Source of the DNA: Cohnella silvisoli
Lineage (GTDB): Bacteria > Bacillota > Bacilli > Paenibacillales > Paenibacillaceae
Direction of reading: 5' to 3'
Assembly: GCF_021190915.1 (NCBI RefSeq)
Contig: NZ_JAIOAP010000022.1
Span: 35,714-99,713, forward strand
Length of the DNA: 64,000 nt
Shown: positions 24,666-34,900 of the stretch, one piece after another
How positions within the stretch are numbered: position 1 is the stretch's first letter
Layout: each line of letters begins with the position of its first letter
The notes under the pieces: generated by a model
Seen by the model: only the letters and a program-made list of their open reading frames with translations
Told to the model about the DNA's origin: nothing
Database searches by the model: none
Translations under genes and position numbers: made by a program

Positions 24666-26315
24666 TCATTTCTTCTTTAGCGAATCGCGGAACTCTTGGG
24701 GAGTAAGGAGCGTCGCTTTCTTGAAAAAGCGGGTAAAGTAAGAAGCCGAATCATATCCGATGCGCATTCCGACTTCATGGATCTTGAGCGGCGTTTCGCC
24801 GAGCAGCTGCTTGGCCTTGTCGACTCTTGCAGTCGTAATATAGTCGCTGATGCTATGGCCGGTCTTCTGTTTATACAAACGGGATAAATAAAACGGGGTT
24901 AAATAGACGTGTTCGGACAATCGGTTAAGCGACAGATCGCCCTCCAGGTTCCCCTCTACGTATTCGTGAATGCGATCGACGACCTCGTTCGTTTCCTGCT
25001 CGTTCTCGTCGGTCATGAGCGCGAACAGCTGATCCGTCAAGCCGCGGAAAAACGAGCCTACTTCCCGCCATGAGGCATGCTCGTGAACGGCGAAGAGCTT
25101 TGCTGCGTCTATTCGACCGATTAGTGTCGCAAATACTTCAAGACGATTCATGTGCGAAATATAAATAGCGGTCAATTCGTAGAAGATTTCAAGCGGCAGC
25201 CCGCTCTGAATAGAAGGCGGCTCGCCGACTGCATCCATGATTTCATCGAATAAAGCATAAAATTTATCCTTGTCTTTCTGAACCAGATAATGATCGAGAA
25301 GCCGAATCCGCTTAATCTTCGACCGCGCTTGCTCATATCGCCCCGTCCCTGTCCGTTCATCGGAAAGCAGCATCTCGCTGCCGAGACCGAGCCCTCGTTC
25401 GAACAGCAAGGAAAGCCGATCGTATTTGACGGAGAGAGACTCCCAATCGTACGGCTCGCTTGAAACGACGAACGAGCAAACCAGCTTTAGATATTGGCTG
25501 CAAGCCATTTGCACCGACTCGAGAGTGCCTAGCATATAGGAGTGAAGATTTTCCGTTTCCAGTTGTGCACCTGTACCCGAGGCAGCGAATTTCCCTGGCT
25601 CCGGCTGCATAAGCCAGACGAGTCGATTGTGTTCGCCGCTAAGGTGAACGAGCGTGAACTCCTGGGCAAAAAACTCTTCGAAAATATTATGAACCGAGTA
25701 GGTGAACAACGGTTTATCGTTAATGGCAGCGTCATCGCGCCACCGGTCTATACGGCCGACGGCCACCACTACGGGACGATTCGCATCAAGCGGAATGCTC
25801 AGTTCGGCGAATTGTTCCTCCCGCGACTTGCGAGAGGCTGGTTCCCCCTGCAATAGCGCCGTCAAATACTCTTTGCGAAGCGTCGGCAAGGCCAGCTTTA
25901 ATTGGGACCGCGCGTTCGAGATAAGCTGATCGTAAGTGACCTCTTCGGAGATTGCGCTGATCGCCTTAACTACGGCCGCGACGATCGGACTATCGCCTTC
26001 CGTTTTGAGCACGTAATCTACGGCACCTGCTCGAATAGACGTTTGAATATAATCGAAATCGTTATAGCCCGTCAAAAAAATCACCTTGCACCTCGGCCAA
26101 AGCCGAATAACTTCACGCTGCAACTCGATGCCGTTCAGCTCCGGCATCTCGATGTCGGTAAGAACGATATCCATCCTTAGCTTGCGCGTGATGTCCAACG
26201 CTTCCTGTCCGTCATACGCTTGATAAACCTCAAGCGGTAAGTCCATTTGCTGAAACAATTCGCTCAGCCCTTCAACGATAATCGGTTCGTCATCGACAAT
26301 TAGCAGACGATACAT
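24666..26315 (-). CDS. YesN-type response regulator, AraC family output
   Basis: 549 residues. The receiver domain (1-120) contains VDDEPIIVEG and the phospho-acceptor aspartate in DIVLTDIEMPELNG, with K in VLKTEGD. A middle region of about 300 residues has no recognisable motif. The C-terminal AraC double helix-turn-helix (about 445-549) reads LSLNRLSEHVYLTPFYLSRLYKQKTGHSISDYI ... IGYDSASYFTRFFKK. It acts with the sensor kinase just upstream (12-base gap) and most likely activates the transporter and enzyme genes of this locus. Confidence 0.93.
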   Translation of the reverse strand: MYRLLIVDDEPIIVEGLSELFQQMDLPLEVYQAYDGQEALDITRKLRMDIVLTDIEMPELNGIELQREVIRLWPRCKVIFLTGYNDFDYIQTSIRAGAVDYVLKTEGDSPIVAAVVKAISAISEEVTYDQLISNARSQLKLALPTLRKEYLTALLQGEPASRKSREEQFAELSIPLDANRPVVVAVGRIDRWRDDAAINDKPLFTYSVHNIFEEFFAQEFTLVHLSGEHNRLVWLMQPEPGKFAASGTGAQLETENLHSYMLGTLESVQMACSQYLKLVCSFVVSSEPYDWESLSVKYDRLSLLFERGLGLGSEMLLSDERTGTGRYEQARSKIKRIRLLDHYLVQKDKDKFYALFDEIMDAVGEPPSIQSGLPLEIFYELTAIYISHMNRLEVFATLIGRIDAAKLFAVHEHASWREVGSFFRGLTDQLFALMTDENEQETNEVVDRIHEYVEGNLEGDLSLNRLSEHVYLTPFYLSRLYKQKTGHSISDYITTARVDKAKQLLGETPLKIHEVGMRIGYDSASYFTRFFKKATLLTPQEFRDSLKKK

Positions 26316-26327
26316 GGCGTAAGCCCC

Positions 26328-28103
26328 CTATTGTTGTTGATTGTTGTCCCCAACGGTATCTAGCGGCAGCTTCAAAGTTACCTTCATGCCGCCCATCTCC
26401 CCGCGTTCTACGGAAACGCCGCAATCGCCTCCGAAACGAATTCGTAAACGCCGGTGGACGTTAAGCATGCCAGTGTACTCCATCTCATTGCTATTGAAGC
26501 TCAGATCCGCCTCCAATTTCTGCAAATCCTCGTCCGTCAGCCATTCGCCGTTATCTTCGACCGACATTAGGAGGAACTCGTCCCGTTGCTCCATCGCTAC
26601 GACGATCCGACCGTTTTTTCGCTTGGATTCCAAACCGTATTTATAAGCGTTCTCGATGAAAGGCTGCAAGATGAGCCGTGGCACCCGCATTTCTTTGCAA
26701 GCTTCCGGCAGTTCGCCGAAATCGACATCGATTCGGCTTTTGGCGAAGCGGATATTTTGAATTTCCACGTAGGTCCGCGAATGCCTGATTTCCGCCTCGA
26801 GCGGAACATCCTCCGCCGCATTGCGGGTAATGTATTGAAAATACTCTCCGAGATGCTGGCTGAATCGAATGACGCTGTCGAAGTCGCTCATTTTAGCCAA
26901 ACGGTAGAGGATAAAATAGGTATTGTACAAAAAATGCGGATTGATCTGGGATTGCAGCTGCTTCAGCTCCGAACTCTGGGCTCTTATTTTCTGCTCGTAC
27001 ACTTCATGAATGAGTACTTTCAGCTTCTCCATCATCATGTTGAACCGCTGGAACAAATACAGAAACTCATCATTCGATTTAGGCAATGGCATCGGCTCCA
27101 TCAAACCCGCCTCTACCTTGCGGAAGCCGGAGATCATCCTGTATAACGGCCTGCGAATGAGGCGGTATAGCCAATAGGAATAAGCGATAATGATAGCCAA
27201 TGATATGAACGACAATATCCATAGAAGCGTTCTATATTTATCGATAGCGCCGAGCATCTGCTCCGGAGGCACATACGCGATCAAATAATAGCCGAATGTC
27301 GGGGAATGCTTGTAAGCGGTCAAATACTGGTTTCCGCCCGCTTGAATCTGTTGTATGCCTTCCATGGCATTTCGATTGAATCGACCGTTCAGAAAACCTT
27401 TCAGTTCGGGCGCAACTTCGCCGTTCCCGTCCCCATTCAACATCCAATTCCGTTCGACATTGATCAGCATCGCGCCGGACCTCTCGTAATCGGAAAACGA
27501 TTGCAGCGACTGCCTCATCGTCTCCAGGTTCAGTTCGATCGACAGGACGAACGTTTCTTGCATGTTGGGAAGATCGGAACCCGGATAAGCGACCGCGAGA
27601 AACAGCCGATCGTTCCAATAAAAAATGCCGGGCCCTCGTCGTTTGTATACCGATTCGACCGCCTGATAGTCGTCGTCTATTTTGTCGGTGATCGATTGCT
27701 CGCTGGACAGCGTCCGTTTGAGCGTCAGAATATGGGCGCTTACGCTTTTGACGTACATGCTGGAGCTTTTGATAGATTGAAGCTTGTCTTGAATTCGCAG
27801 CACCGTTTCCGACCATTCCGCTATCGTCATCGTGTTGCTGATGAACGCGAGGTGCTGCAAGTCTTTGTCGACGACGTATTGCTGAAGCAAACTCATCAAT
27901 CGTTCGTTTTCCACTTCCAGCGAATTCAAATAAAAGTCGACCCTGGACTTGAGAGATTTCGAGAGTTCATCGCGGACGCTCGACTCGCCTAACTGATTCA
28001 TCTCTAGTCCGATACCGTATATCGGAGCTATGACCAATAAAAAAGCGATGATCAGCTTCGGGAAAATGGTGAGTCTCCATTGTTTCACGCTACGAATCCT
28101 CAT
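26328..28103 (-). CDS. YesM-type sensor histidine kinase
   Basis: 591 residues. An N-terminal membrane helix (about 12-28) and a second near 290-312 enclose an extracellular sensing domain (about 35-285). HAMP follows (LIRRPLYRMISGFRKVEAG), then the LytS/YesM kinase domain with the phospho-histidine in LQSQINPHFLYNTYFIL, the N box LQPFIENAYKYGLE, and a glycine-rich VEDNGEW. RBS AAGGAG precedes ATG 28103. It probably senses the extracellular glycan or its oligosaccharides and phosphorylates the regulator at 24666. Confidence 0.93.
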   Translation of the reverse strand: MRIRSVKQWRLTIFPKLIIAFLLVIAPIYGIGLEMNQLGESSVRDELSKSLKSRVDFYLNSLEVENERLMSLLQQYVVDKDLQHLAFISNTMTIAEWSETVLRIQDKLQSIKSSSMYVKSVSAHILTLKRTLSSEQSITDKIDDDYQAVESVYKRRGPGIFYWNDRLFLAVAYPGSDLPNMQETFVLSIELNLETMRQSLQSFSDYERSGAMLINVERNWMLNGDGNGEVAPELKGFLNGRFNRNAMEGIQQIQAGGNQYLTAYKHSPTFGYYLIAYVPPEQMLGAIDKYRTLLWILSFISLAIIIAYSYWLYRLIRRPLYRMISGFRKVEAGLMEPMPLPKSNDEFLYLFQRFNMMMEKLKVLIHEVYEQKIRAQSSELKQLQSQINPHFLYNTYFILYRLAKMSDFDSVIRFSQHLGEYFQYITRNAAEDVPLEAEIRHSRTYVEIQNIRFAKSRIDVDFGELPEACKEMRVPRLILQPFIENAYKYGLESKRKNGRIVVAMEQRDEFLLMSVEDNGEWLTDEDLQKLEADLSFNSNEMEYTGMLNVHRRLRIRFGGDCGVSVERGEMGGMKVTLKLPLDTVGDNNQQQ

Positions 28104-28142
28104 GTTATCTCTCCTTGAGGGATTTACTTACAATCTATGTAT

Positions 28143-28171
28143 ATATTAGAATACAAGCGTTTTCATAACAA
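28143..28171 (-). promoter_or_regulatory. Promoter of the sensor-regulator operon with cre-like site in its spacer
   Basis: Minus strand: TTGTTA (28166-28171), 17 bases, TAATAT (28143-28148). The spacer contains TGAAAACGCTTGTAT (28151-28166 on either strand), which fits the CcpA cre consensus with one mismatch. CcpA binding there would block RNA polymerase, so the locus is likely under glucose repression. The position is observed, regulation is inferred. Confidence 0.55.
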
Positions 28172-28233
28172 TATGTCCGATAGAGTTATCTACTCGGCTG
28201 CCTGCAGATTCACGTGGGATTCAACCACGACAC

Positions 28234-28274
28234 AAGCCGCCTTCACCCACTGGTTACATGGGATCGGGCGGCTT
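28234..28274 (-). terminator. Terminator after the GH-A-like gene
   Basis: Stem AAGCCGCC / GGCGGCTT on the minus strand, 20 bases after the stop codon at 28294. The poly-T tract is weak, so efficiency is uncertain. Confidence 0.55.
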
Positions 28275-28293
28275 ATATTATGGGGACTTAATG

Positions 28294-31200
28294 TTACTGA
28301 ATATTATCGACCATGACGAAAATCGGCCTTTCGCTAACGTTAACGTTCACCTTGCCGCCGGAGATGGTGAGCGCGGACGGAACGCCGTCCGTATCCCCGC
28401 TCGCCATCGTCACCGACGTAGCGGTTGTCGGCGTTCCCGCCAAAGTCAATTGATAGTTGCTTACGGTTGTGTTGTTGCTCGTCGGGCACCAAATGACATA
28501 ACCGCCATTGGAACCTGTAGCGCTTTTGAACTTGTAAATCTTGACGTTGGAATTGCCCGAACTTTGCTCATCCAAATACTTCATGCCGGTCAGCCTGTTT
28601 TTGAGCGTGTAGACGTAGTACCAAGAAATTTTCGGCACGCTTCCCGTGTTCTTGCTGCTGATCAATCCACTGTCGTCAAACCTCGTTCTGGAGGCCGGCT
28701 CGACGTCGTTGTCACGGAGCATGAACATGGCTGCTTTATCGACTCCCGCAGCAGCGGCGGCCAAGTATGAGCGGACCAGCCACTGTGCTTGCACTTCGTA
28801 TTGCGAAGTCAACCCTATAGCTGGTGCGCGTTGTGCCGAACCCGAATACGTGTCGTAACCGAACTCCGTGATCCACATCTCTTTGCCTGGCAAATAACGG
28901 TTTCGGTAATCGACGAACTTCTGCAATTTTTCCTTGAACAAGCCGGTTTCCGGACTGACTCCTACCGTTGAGGTCTGTTGATCCGTCCCGTCATTGCTGT
29001 AAAGATGGATATTGAGCACATCGAAAGGAACGCTGCCGCTGCGGTTCCAATCCGCCCAGAACTTGAGGGCGCGTATATATTCCAGGTCAGGATCGGCAAG
29101 CCCGCCCATCACTAGCTTGGCATTCGGATCGGCGTTCTTCACGCCGACCGTATTCCCCATCGTTCCCAAGTGTCCGTCGTAGTCCGCGCTAGCCATCGCC
29201 GCGTATTCATACGGATTAAAATAGACTTCACGCGAAGACCACCACGCATCCTGTTCGTTCCAATCCTCGAAATATTTCAGCGTATTCAGTCCGGTGCTCC
29301 TCGGCTGCCCCGAAGCCAGCTTCAACTTGCTGTCGGCGACAGCCGTGCTGCCGTAACGGGCCGCGAATTGGAACATATGATCGGCATGCTCTGCGTACGA
29401 AGAAGGCAATAGCGGATCTTCCCCGGTCGAAATCGGTTTATTCCCGAAAGCGTTTGATAGCCAATCAACGCTGCCCTGAATGGCCGGAGAGACCGTAAGG
29501 CCCGCCGCTTTCAGGTTCTGGTAATAGGCGTCGAAGTTCCATGTGCCTCCTCCGGCATAGCTCGGATTGAATTTGTTGGCGTTGTTCGGATACCCGGGAT
29601 AAACGGTTGTATGGTTTTTGAAATCCCATGCGTCCCCTTCATCCCAAAACCAATTGTGATATTCCCGGACAAACCCGGCCGCCAGCATTTTATCCTGCGG
29701 ATCGTCGATGAACGCGTTGATGCCGATCAATTGATCCATCGTCGGCAGCGCATGTGGCGTCGGGGTCGGCGGCGTCTCGGGCGTGCCGAGCGGCGTGCCG
29801 TACAGGACAATTTCATGCATGTTGCGGCAGCAGCCATCGAACTTCACCTGCACGTAACGAGTCGTGATATTCACCGAATGAGGCCGCCACTGATTCTGTT
29901 GGGACAATGGGTCGGTAAACAGCTGGGTCCAGTTGAAGGGCGTTCCCGCCGATACAGACATGTTGCCGCCACCGGAGCCGTCGTAAAGGTAAACGTCGGT
30001 CAGTTGATAGTTCGTTCCGAGATCGATGACGGCGCTGGCAGGCTGGTACCCCACGAAGTAGCCGGCATTCCAAAAGGTGGTCGGGTTGCCGCCGATTCCC
30101 GCTTTCGGATCGCCGGACAGCGTCTGTTCGTCCACGAGCAGCGTGGCGTCGCCGCCAGTCACTTCGTTCAAGATCATGGAGGCGGTTAACGTGATTTTGG
30201 TCGATGTCGATGCAGTCGTCGCTTTGCTGACCACGTTGGACAGCCCGGATTCGTTCGGCACTTCGTCTTTCGTCTTGAGCGCAAAATAATACGTCGTGCT
30301 GGCCGCAAGTCCGTTCACCGTTAGCGACTGTGCAGTCCCCGCTGCAGCGGGCGCGGGTTCACCCGTCACCTGCGTCGCAGTTGCCCAGGTGCCCGACGTA
30401 ATGGCGCTTGTGCTGTAGCGGATGTCGTAAGACGCAGCCGTTCCCGTCGTGCCGTCGTCTCCCGGCGCTGTCCACGTCAGGTTCACCGAATTGCCGGTCG
30501 AAGAAGGGGCGGCCAAATTCGTCACGTCTGCAGGAGCGGTCGTATCTCCTCCCCCTCCTCCGGCCGGCGATCCGTACAGAACGATCTCGGTCATGTTGAC
30601 GTTCGGCGCCGACAGAGAAACGCGCACGTAACGGGTCGTAACGGTGACCGGGTGCGCGTTCCACGTCATAAAGCCGGTGAGCGGATCGGTGAACAGCGAC
30701 GTCCAATTGCCGGGGCTTCCGGCGGAAATCGTGATGTCCGCGATGCCGTACGTGTCTCTGAGGTAAATACTCGTCAGGTCGTAGTTTTGCCCGAGGTCGA
30801 TGTAGGCGTGAGCCGGATAGAGCGACGAGTTCCACCCTGCCTGCCAATTCGTGGTCGGCGCTCCTCCGGTGCCTCCGGCCGGGTCGCCTGCGGTCGCCTG
30901 CTCATCCACGAGCAGCGTCGCATCGCCGAGGCCGGACTCATTCACGACCATTGGTGCCGTGAGAGTAATTTTACCGCTTGATGCAGCGGTTGTCGCTTTG
31001 CTCACGGCATTGGAGAGGCCGGAAATATTCGGAACCTCATCCGAAGCTTTCATCGCGAAATAGTAAGTCGTGCTTGCCGCCAATCCGTCGACACTCATCG
31101 ATTGATTGGTTCCCGCCGCTGCAGGAGTCGGCTCGCCGGTCACTTGTGTGGCGCTAGCCCAGTTGCTGCTTGTAATGGCAGACGTGCTGTAACGGATGTC

Positions 31201-31845
31201 GTAAGATGAAGCCGTTCCCGTGCTTCCGTCATCGCCCGGTGCCGTCCAAGTCAGACTGACCGAGCTCGAGGTAGAGGAAGGCGCCGCCAAATTCGCGATA
31301 GCCGCGGGAGCCGTTGTATCTCCGGAAGCTGCGGCGGTGCCGTAGATGACGACCTCGGTCATATTCGTATTCGTTGCTCCCAAGGCTACGCGTACATACC
31401 GAGTCGTAACGGAAACCGGGTGCGCGTTCCACGTCATCCAACCGCTCAACGGATCGGTAAACAACGTCGTCCAATTGCCCGGACTTCCGGAATACAACGT
31501 GATGTTCGCCATATCATGAGTGTCTCGCAAATAAATGCTCGTTAAATTGTAGCTTTGCCCGAGATCGATGTAAGCGTAAGCCGGGTAAAGCGAACTGTTC
31601 CATCCCGCCTGCCAATGCGTGACGGGATCCCCGCCGGTGCCGTTCGCCGGATCTCCGGCAAGCGTCTGCTCATCCACAAGCATCGTCGCATCGCCCAAAC
31701 CCGACTCGTTCGTCACCATCGACGGGGTCAAGACGATTTTCGTCTCCGCCGCGTACGCCTTTCCGCCATTCGTCAGGAACAGCATGCTGAAGCAGGTCAC
31801 GAAGGTAAGGCATACAACCATAACCGCTGATACTGCTTTTTTCAT
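28294..31845 (-). CDS. Secreted modular glycoside hydrolase (GH-A-like) with three F5/8C and two FN3 modules
   Basis: 1183 residues from ATG 31845, after GGAGGG. Signal peptide 1-32 ends AYA. Modules: F5/8 type C-like (about 34-175), FN3 (178-285), F5/8C (290-430), FN3 (433-545), F5/8C (548-690), a Pro-Thr linker, then the catalytic barrel (about 700-1080) and a small C-terminal beta domain. The barrel shows FVREYHNWFWDEGDAW, the acid/base candidate in KYFEDWNEQDAWW (about 858) and the nucleophile candidate in MWITEFGYDTYSG (about 988), the N-E and E pair of clan GH-A. The exact family and substrate are not recognised. The F5/8C modules should bind the polysaccharide outside the cell. Confidence 0.85.
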   Translation of the reverse strand: MKKAVSAVMVVCLTFVTCFSMLFLTNGGKAYAAETKIVLTPSMVTNESGLGDATMLVDEQTLAGDPANGTGGDPVTHWQAGWNSSLYPAYAYIDLGQSYNLTSIYLRDTHDMANITLYSGSPGNWTTLFTDPLSGWMTWNAHPVSVTTRYVRVALGATNTNMTEVVIYGTAAASGDTTAPAAIANLAAPSSTSSSVSLTWTAPGDDGSTGTASSYDIRYSTSAITSSNWASATQVTGEPTPAAAGTNQSMSVDGLAASTTYYFAMKASDEVPNISGLSNAVSKATTAASSGKITLTAPMVVNESGLGDATLLVDEQATAGDPAGGTGGAPTTNWQAGWNSSLYPAHAYIDLGQNYDLTSIYLRDTYGIADITISAGSPGNWTSLFTDPLTGFMTWNAHPVTVTTRYVRVSLSAPNVNMTEIVLYGSPAGGGGGDTTAPADVTNLAAPSSTGNSVNLTWTAPGDDGTTGTAASYDIRYSTSAITSGTWATATQVTGEPAPAAAGTAQSLTVNGLAASTTYYFALKTKDEVPNESGLSNVVSKATTASTSTKITLTASMILNEVTGGDATLLVDEQTLSGDPKAGIGGNPTTFWNAGYFVGYQPASAVIDLGTNYQLTDVYLYDGSGGGNMSVSAGTPFNWTQLFTDPLSQQNQWRPHSVNITTRYVQVKFDGCCRNMHEIVLYGTPLGTPETPPTPTPHALPTMDQLIGINAFIDDPQDKMLAAGFVREYHNWFWDEGDAWDFKNHTTVYPGYPNNANKFNPSYAGGGTWNFDAYYQNLKAAGLTVSPAIQGSVDWLSNAFGNKPISTGEDPLLPSSYAEHADHMFQFAARYGSTAVADSKLKLASGQPRSTGLNTLKYFEDWNEQDAWWSSREVYFNPYEYAAMASADYDGHLGTMGNTVGVKNADPNAKLVMGGLADPDLEYIRALKFWADWNRSGSVPFDVLNIHLYSNDGTDQQTSTVGVSPETGLFKEKLQKFVDYRNRYLPGKEMWITEFGYDTYSGSAQRAPAIGLTSQYEVQAQWLVRSYLAAAAAGVDKAAMFMLRDNDVEPASRTRFDDSGLISSKNTGSVPKISWYYVYTLKNRLTGMKYLDEQSSGNSNVKIYKFKSATGSNGGYVIWCPTSNNTTVSNYQLTLAGTPTTATSVTMASGDTDGVPSALTISGGKVNVNVSERPIFVMVDNIQ

Positions 31846-31901
31846 TAAAAATCCCTCCTTTATGATCGAATACAGTTCAACTGTATATCGCTTTTCATAA
31901 G
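31646..31901 (-). repeat. 256-bp exact duplicate, copy 1 (5' end and leader of the GH-A-like gene)
   Basis: Every base from 31646 to 31901 is identical to 36256-36511. It covers the leader, ribosome site, signal peptide and first ~65 codons. Divergence begins at 31645 and 31902. The identity indicates recent duplication or gene conversion. Confidence 0.9.
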
Positions 31902-31951
31902 AAGGGATATGAGACATTAATAACTTTCCTTATCCTTTCATATCCAACTTG
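31880..31951 (-). promoter_or_regulatory. Promoter region of the GH-A-like gene with shared box and palindrome
   Basis: Minus strand: box at 31920-31951, then 32 bases, then TATACA. Overlapping this, ATACAGTT-N-AACTGTAT (arms of 8, one central base, 31870-31886) forms a perfect palindrome in the leader. The region is copied almost unchanged in front of the esterase gene at 36455. Confidence 0.55.
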
Positions 31952-31958
31952 CGATACC

Positions 31959-34900
31959 TCACTTCGTTTGATTCAGAAGCCACGTATAAACATCCGGATT
32001 ATTGTACGTTTCGTCCCATCCGTCGTGGGCTATTTTCTGATAAACGGTCATGAGGGGTGACGGAACCGGCGGGAGCGGACTGTTGATCATATAACTGAAT
32101 ACTTTCTCGGTCTGGTCTCTTCCGCTTACCGTATCAGTCGCGTTAATGAAAGCCCAGGATGGAATGGCGTTCATTCGGAATGCGTTGTCCGGCGTAATGA
32201 AGATATTATTCGAGTTTTCGAAATTCCGGATCTGGGAAGCGATTGGAACGATGGCCGCCACTTTCTCCGGATGTTCATTCGCATAATAGTAAGTGCCGCC
32301 TCCGCCAATGCTTAACCCCGTCACGTAAATGCGCTCTGGATCGATCGGATAACGGTTCATCGCATCGCGGGCGAAATCGTCGATATACCCGGGCGAGTAC
32401 CATCTCGTCGTTGGCGTTCCTTTCGACTGCGGTGAAATGACGATAAACGGCATTTCCTGTCCGTTCTTAATCAATTGGGGCGGTCCATGGATCGTTAGCT
32501 TGTTCACGTCGGTTCCCTCTTCACCGCCTCCATGCAAGAACAACAGCAACGGATATTTGCCGTTCGGACCGCGGTAGACGTCTTCCGGCGCGTATGCGAG
32601 ATAATGGACGCCTCCGACACCGGCTAACGAGGAATTGAACTGCACTTCCTTCTGCCGGATTTGCAGCGTATTTACTGAGCTGTATACTGTTCCCAAACCA
32701 GAGGTTTGACCCTCTGCGACCCAATAGGCGTAATAGGTGACGTTATCGGGAAGCTTGCCGATCGTTCTTGTCAGTTCAACACCTGCTTGGTTAACAGGAA
32801 CGATGCCGTTTTTGACAAGCGGGCCGACCGTCGATCCTTGCGCCGCGGCCTTGAGGGCTGCAGCAGTCGGGGGTGTTTGCGCCGAGTTGTAGACGACGTA
32901 ATAAACATTTCCCAGCTCCTGCGGGCTGACAATCAAATCCATCGTCGAGGCGCCGCTTACGATATATCCACCCGGCGCGGAAGTCGTTGTCGCCGTTACG
33001 ATGTTGGATATCGGCGATGGCTGGTCCGCCTCGTCACGAGTCTTTAGTGCGAAATAATACATCGTTCCGGGACGAAGACCTTGCACGGTCATGGACTGGC
33101 CGGTGCCGGCGGTTGCCGGTACCGGCGCTCCGAATGCACGGACGGCGTTATCCCAGTTAGCCGCGTTAATCGGTGAAGTGCTAAAACGAACATCATAGTT
33201 CGCCGCTTGACCTAACGCCCCGTCATCTCCCGGAGCCGTCCAGGTCAACTGTGCCGTCAATAACCCCGCATTCGAGGCGTTCAAATTCGTCACGGCTCCC
33301 GGAGGCGCCGTATCTGCCGTTCCGGAAGTCGTCGCACTGGCCGCATTGGAAAGGGAAGCTAGGTTGCCGGCTTCGTCCTTTGCTTTGACTGCAAAATAAT
33401 ACGACGTTCCCGCATAGAGACCTTTTACCGTTAACGTCTGGGTATTACCTGCTTTTTGCGGGAGAACATACACATCCGCCTTGATTGCTTGATTCCAATT
33501 GCCGGCATTAATCGGCACGTTGCTATATCTCACTTCATACGCCGATACCGTACCCCAAGGACCGCTTAAACCCGGCAGAGTAATATCGTCGTCTCCCGGA
33601 GCCGTGAACGAAAGTTGAACGGATGTGGCATCCAGAGCCGTTGCGGTCAGATTGCCAATTGCGCTTGGCGGCGTCTGGTCGGGCAAAGCCTCCAGTCGTG
33701 GCGTGCGAATGAAATCTTTCGGCTGACTGGCGCTGGACCAGTAACTTTGGATATAGGCCGATGTGTCTGGCCCCTTCACTTCGGCGCGGATTTCATATAA
33801 CTGATTCGCCGTGAGTGCAATCGTAGCAGACTGCTCCGTCGCCGTTGGACTATTCCAAGTGTCGATCAGCAGCTGTTGGTTAACCCATAGGCGAACGCCG
33901 GTATTGGATGATGTTTTCGTGTAGAAAGTATAGGTTTGGGAAAAGGAGGGCTTGACTTGACCCGTCACCCTGGCACCGAATTGGTTTGAAGTGAAGGGCA
34001 GGAACCAAGCTTGGAGCTCGAACTTGTCGTACGTTCTGCGACCCTGGAAAGAAGAAAGATTCGGATCGGAGAACCATTCGGTTACCATTCCAGCCGCATA
34101 ACCCGCGCTGTCCCAATTCGTCATTACATCAACTGATGTGGACAGGGTCGAAGTGTTGCCGGCTTCGTCCTTCGTTTTCACGTTAAAACTGTACAGTCTG
34201 CCCGGCTTTAGACCGGTTACCGTCAACGTTTCGATTCCGCCCGCCGTTTTCGGCACAAGCGATTGATTGTATACCGTTGAAGACAACCAAGTATTGAAGT
34301 TCACGTCGCTATTACCGGTCGTTTCATCCACAATCGTCCTCTCACCGTAGCGGACTTCATAGCTGGTTGCCTGCCCAGTATTTCCGTCGTCTCCGGGCGA
34401 TTGCCACGTTAACGTGGCAGACGTACCCGTCCATGAGACGATCTTCAAGGTTTTGATCGCAGCCGGTGCCTGGGTGTCACCGGAAACAAGGGTCGTCGCG
34501 TTCGGTACGTTGGATATTGCCGACACGTTCGGCTTTTCATCGCTGGACTTGAGCGCGAAATAGTATGTCGTGTTCGCCGTTAACCCGGTTACCGTCATCG
34601 TCTGACTCGTGCCCGCCGCCAATGGTGCCGGTTCACCCGAGGCCTGAGTTGCGCTCGCCCAGTTCGCCTCAGTGATTGCGCTCGTGCTGTAGCGCACATC
34701 GTAGCTCGAAGCGGTTCCCGTGGCGTTATCGTCTCCAGGAGCGGTCCAATTCAAATTTACCGCGTTCATAGTTGGCGAGGAAGCCGTTAAGTTCGTCACT
34801 GCCGCCGGTGCGATCGTATCCGATGAAGCAGTCGTCGTCCCGCTTGCTACATTAGACAGCGCTGATAGATTCGGCACTTCATCGCTTGTCTTAAGCGCGA

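Noticed and set aside
31870..31910. cre-like site in the leader of the giant genes (TGAAAAGCGATATACA)
   Set aside because: Alignment to the cre consensus leaves one extra base and several mismatches, so it does not qualify.
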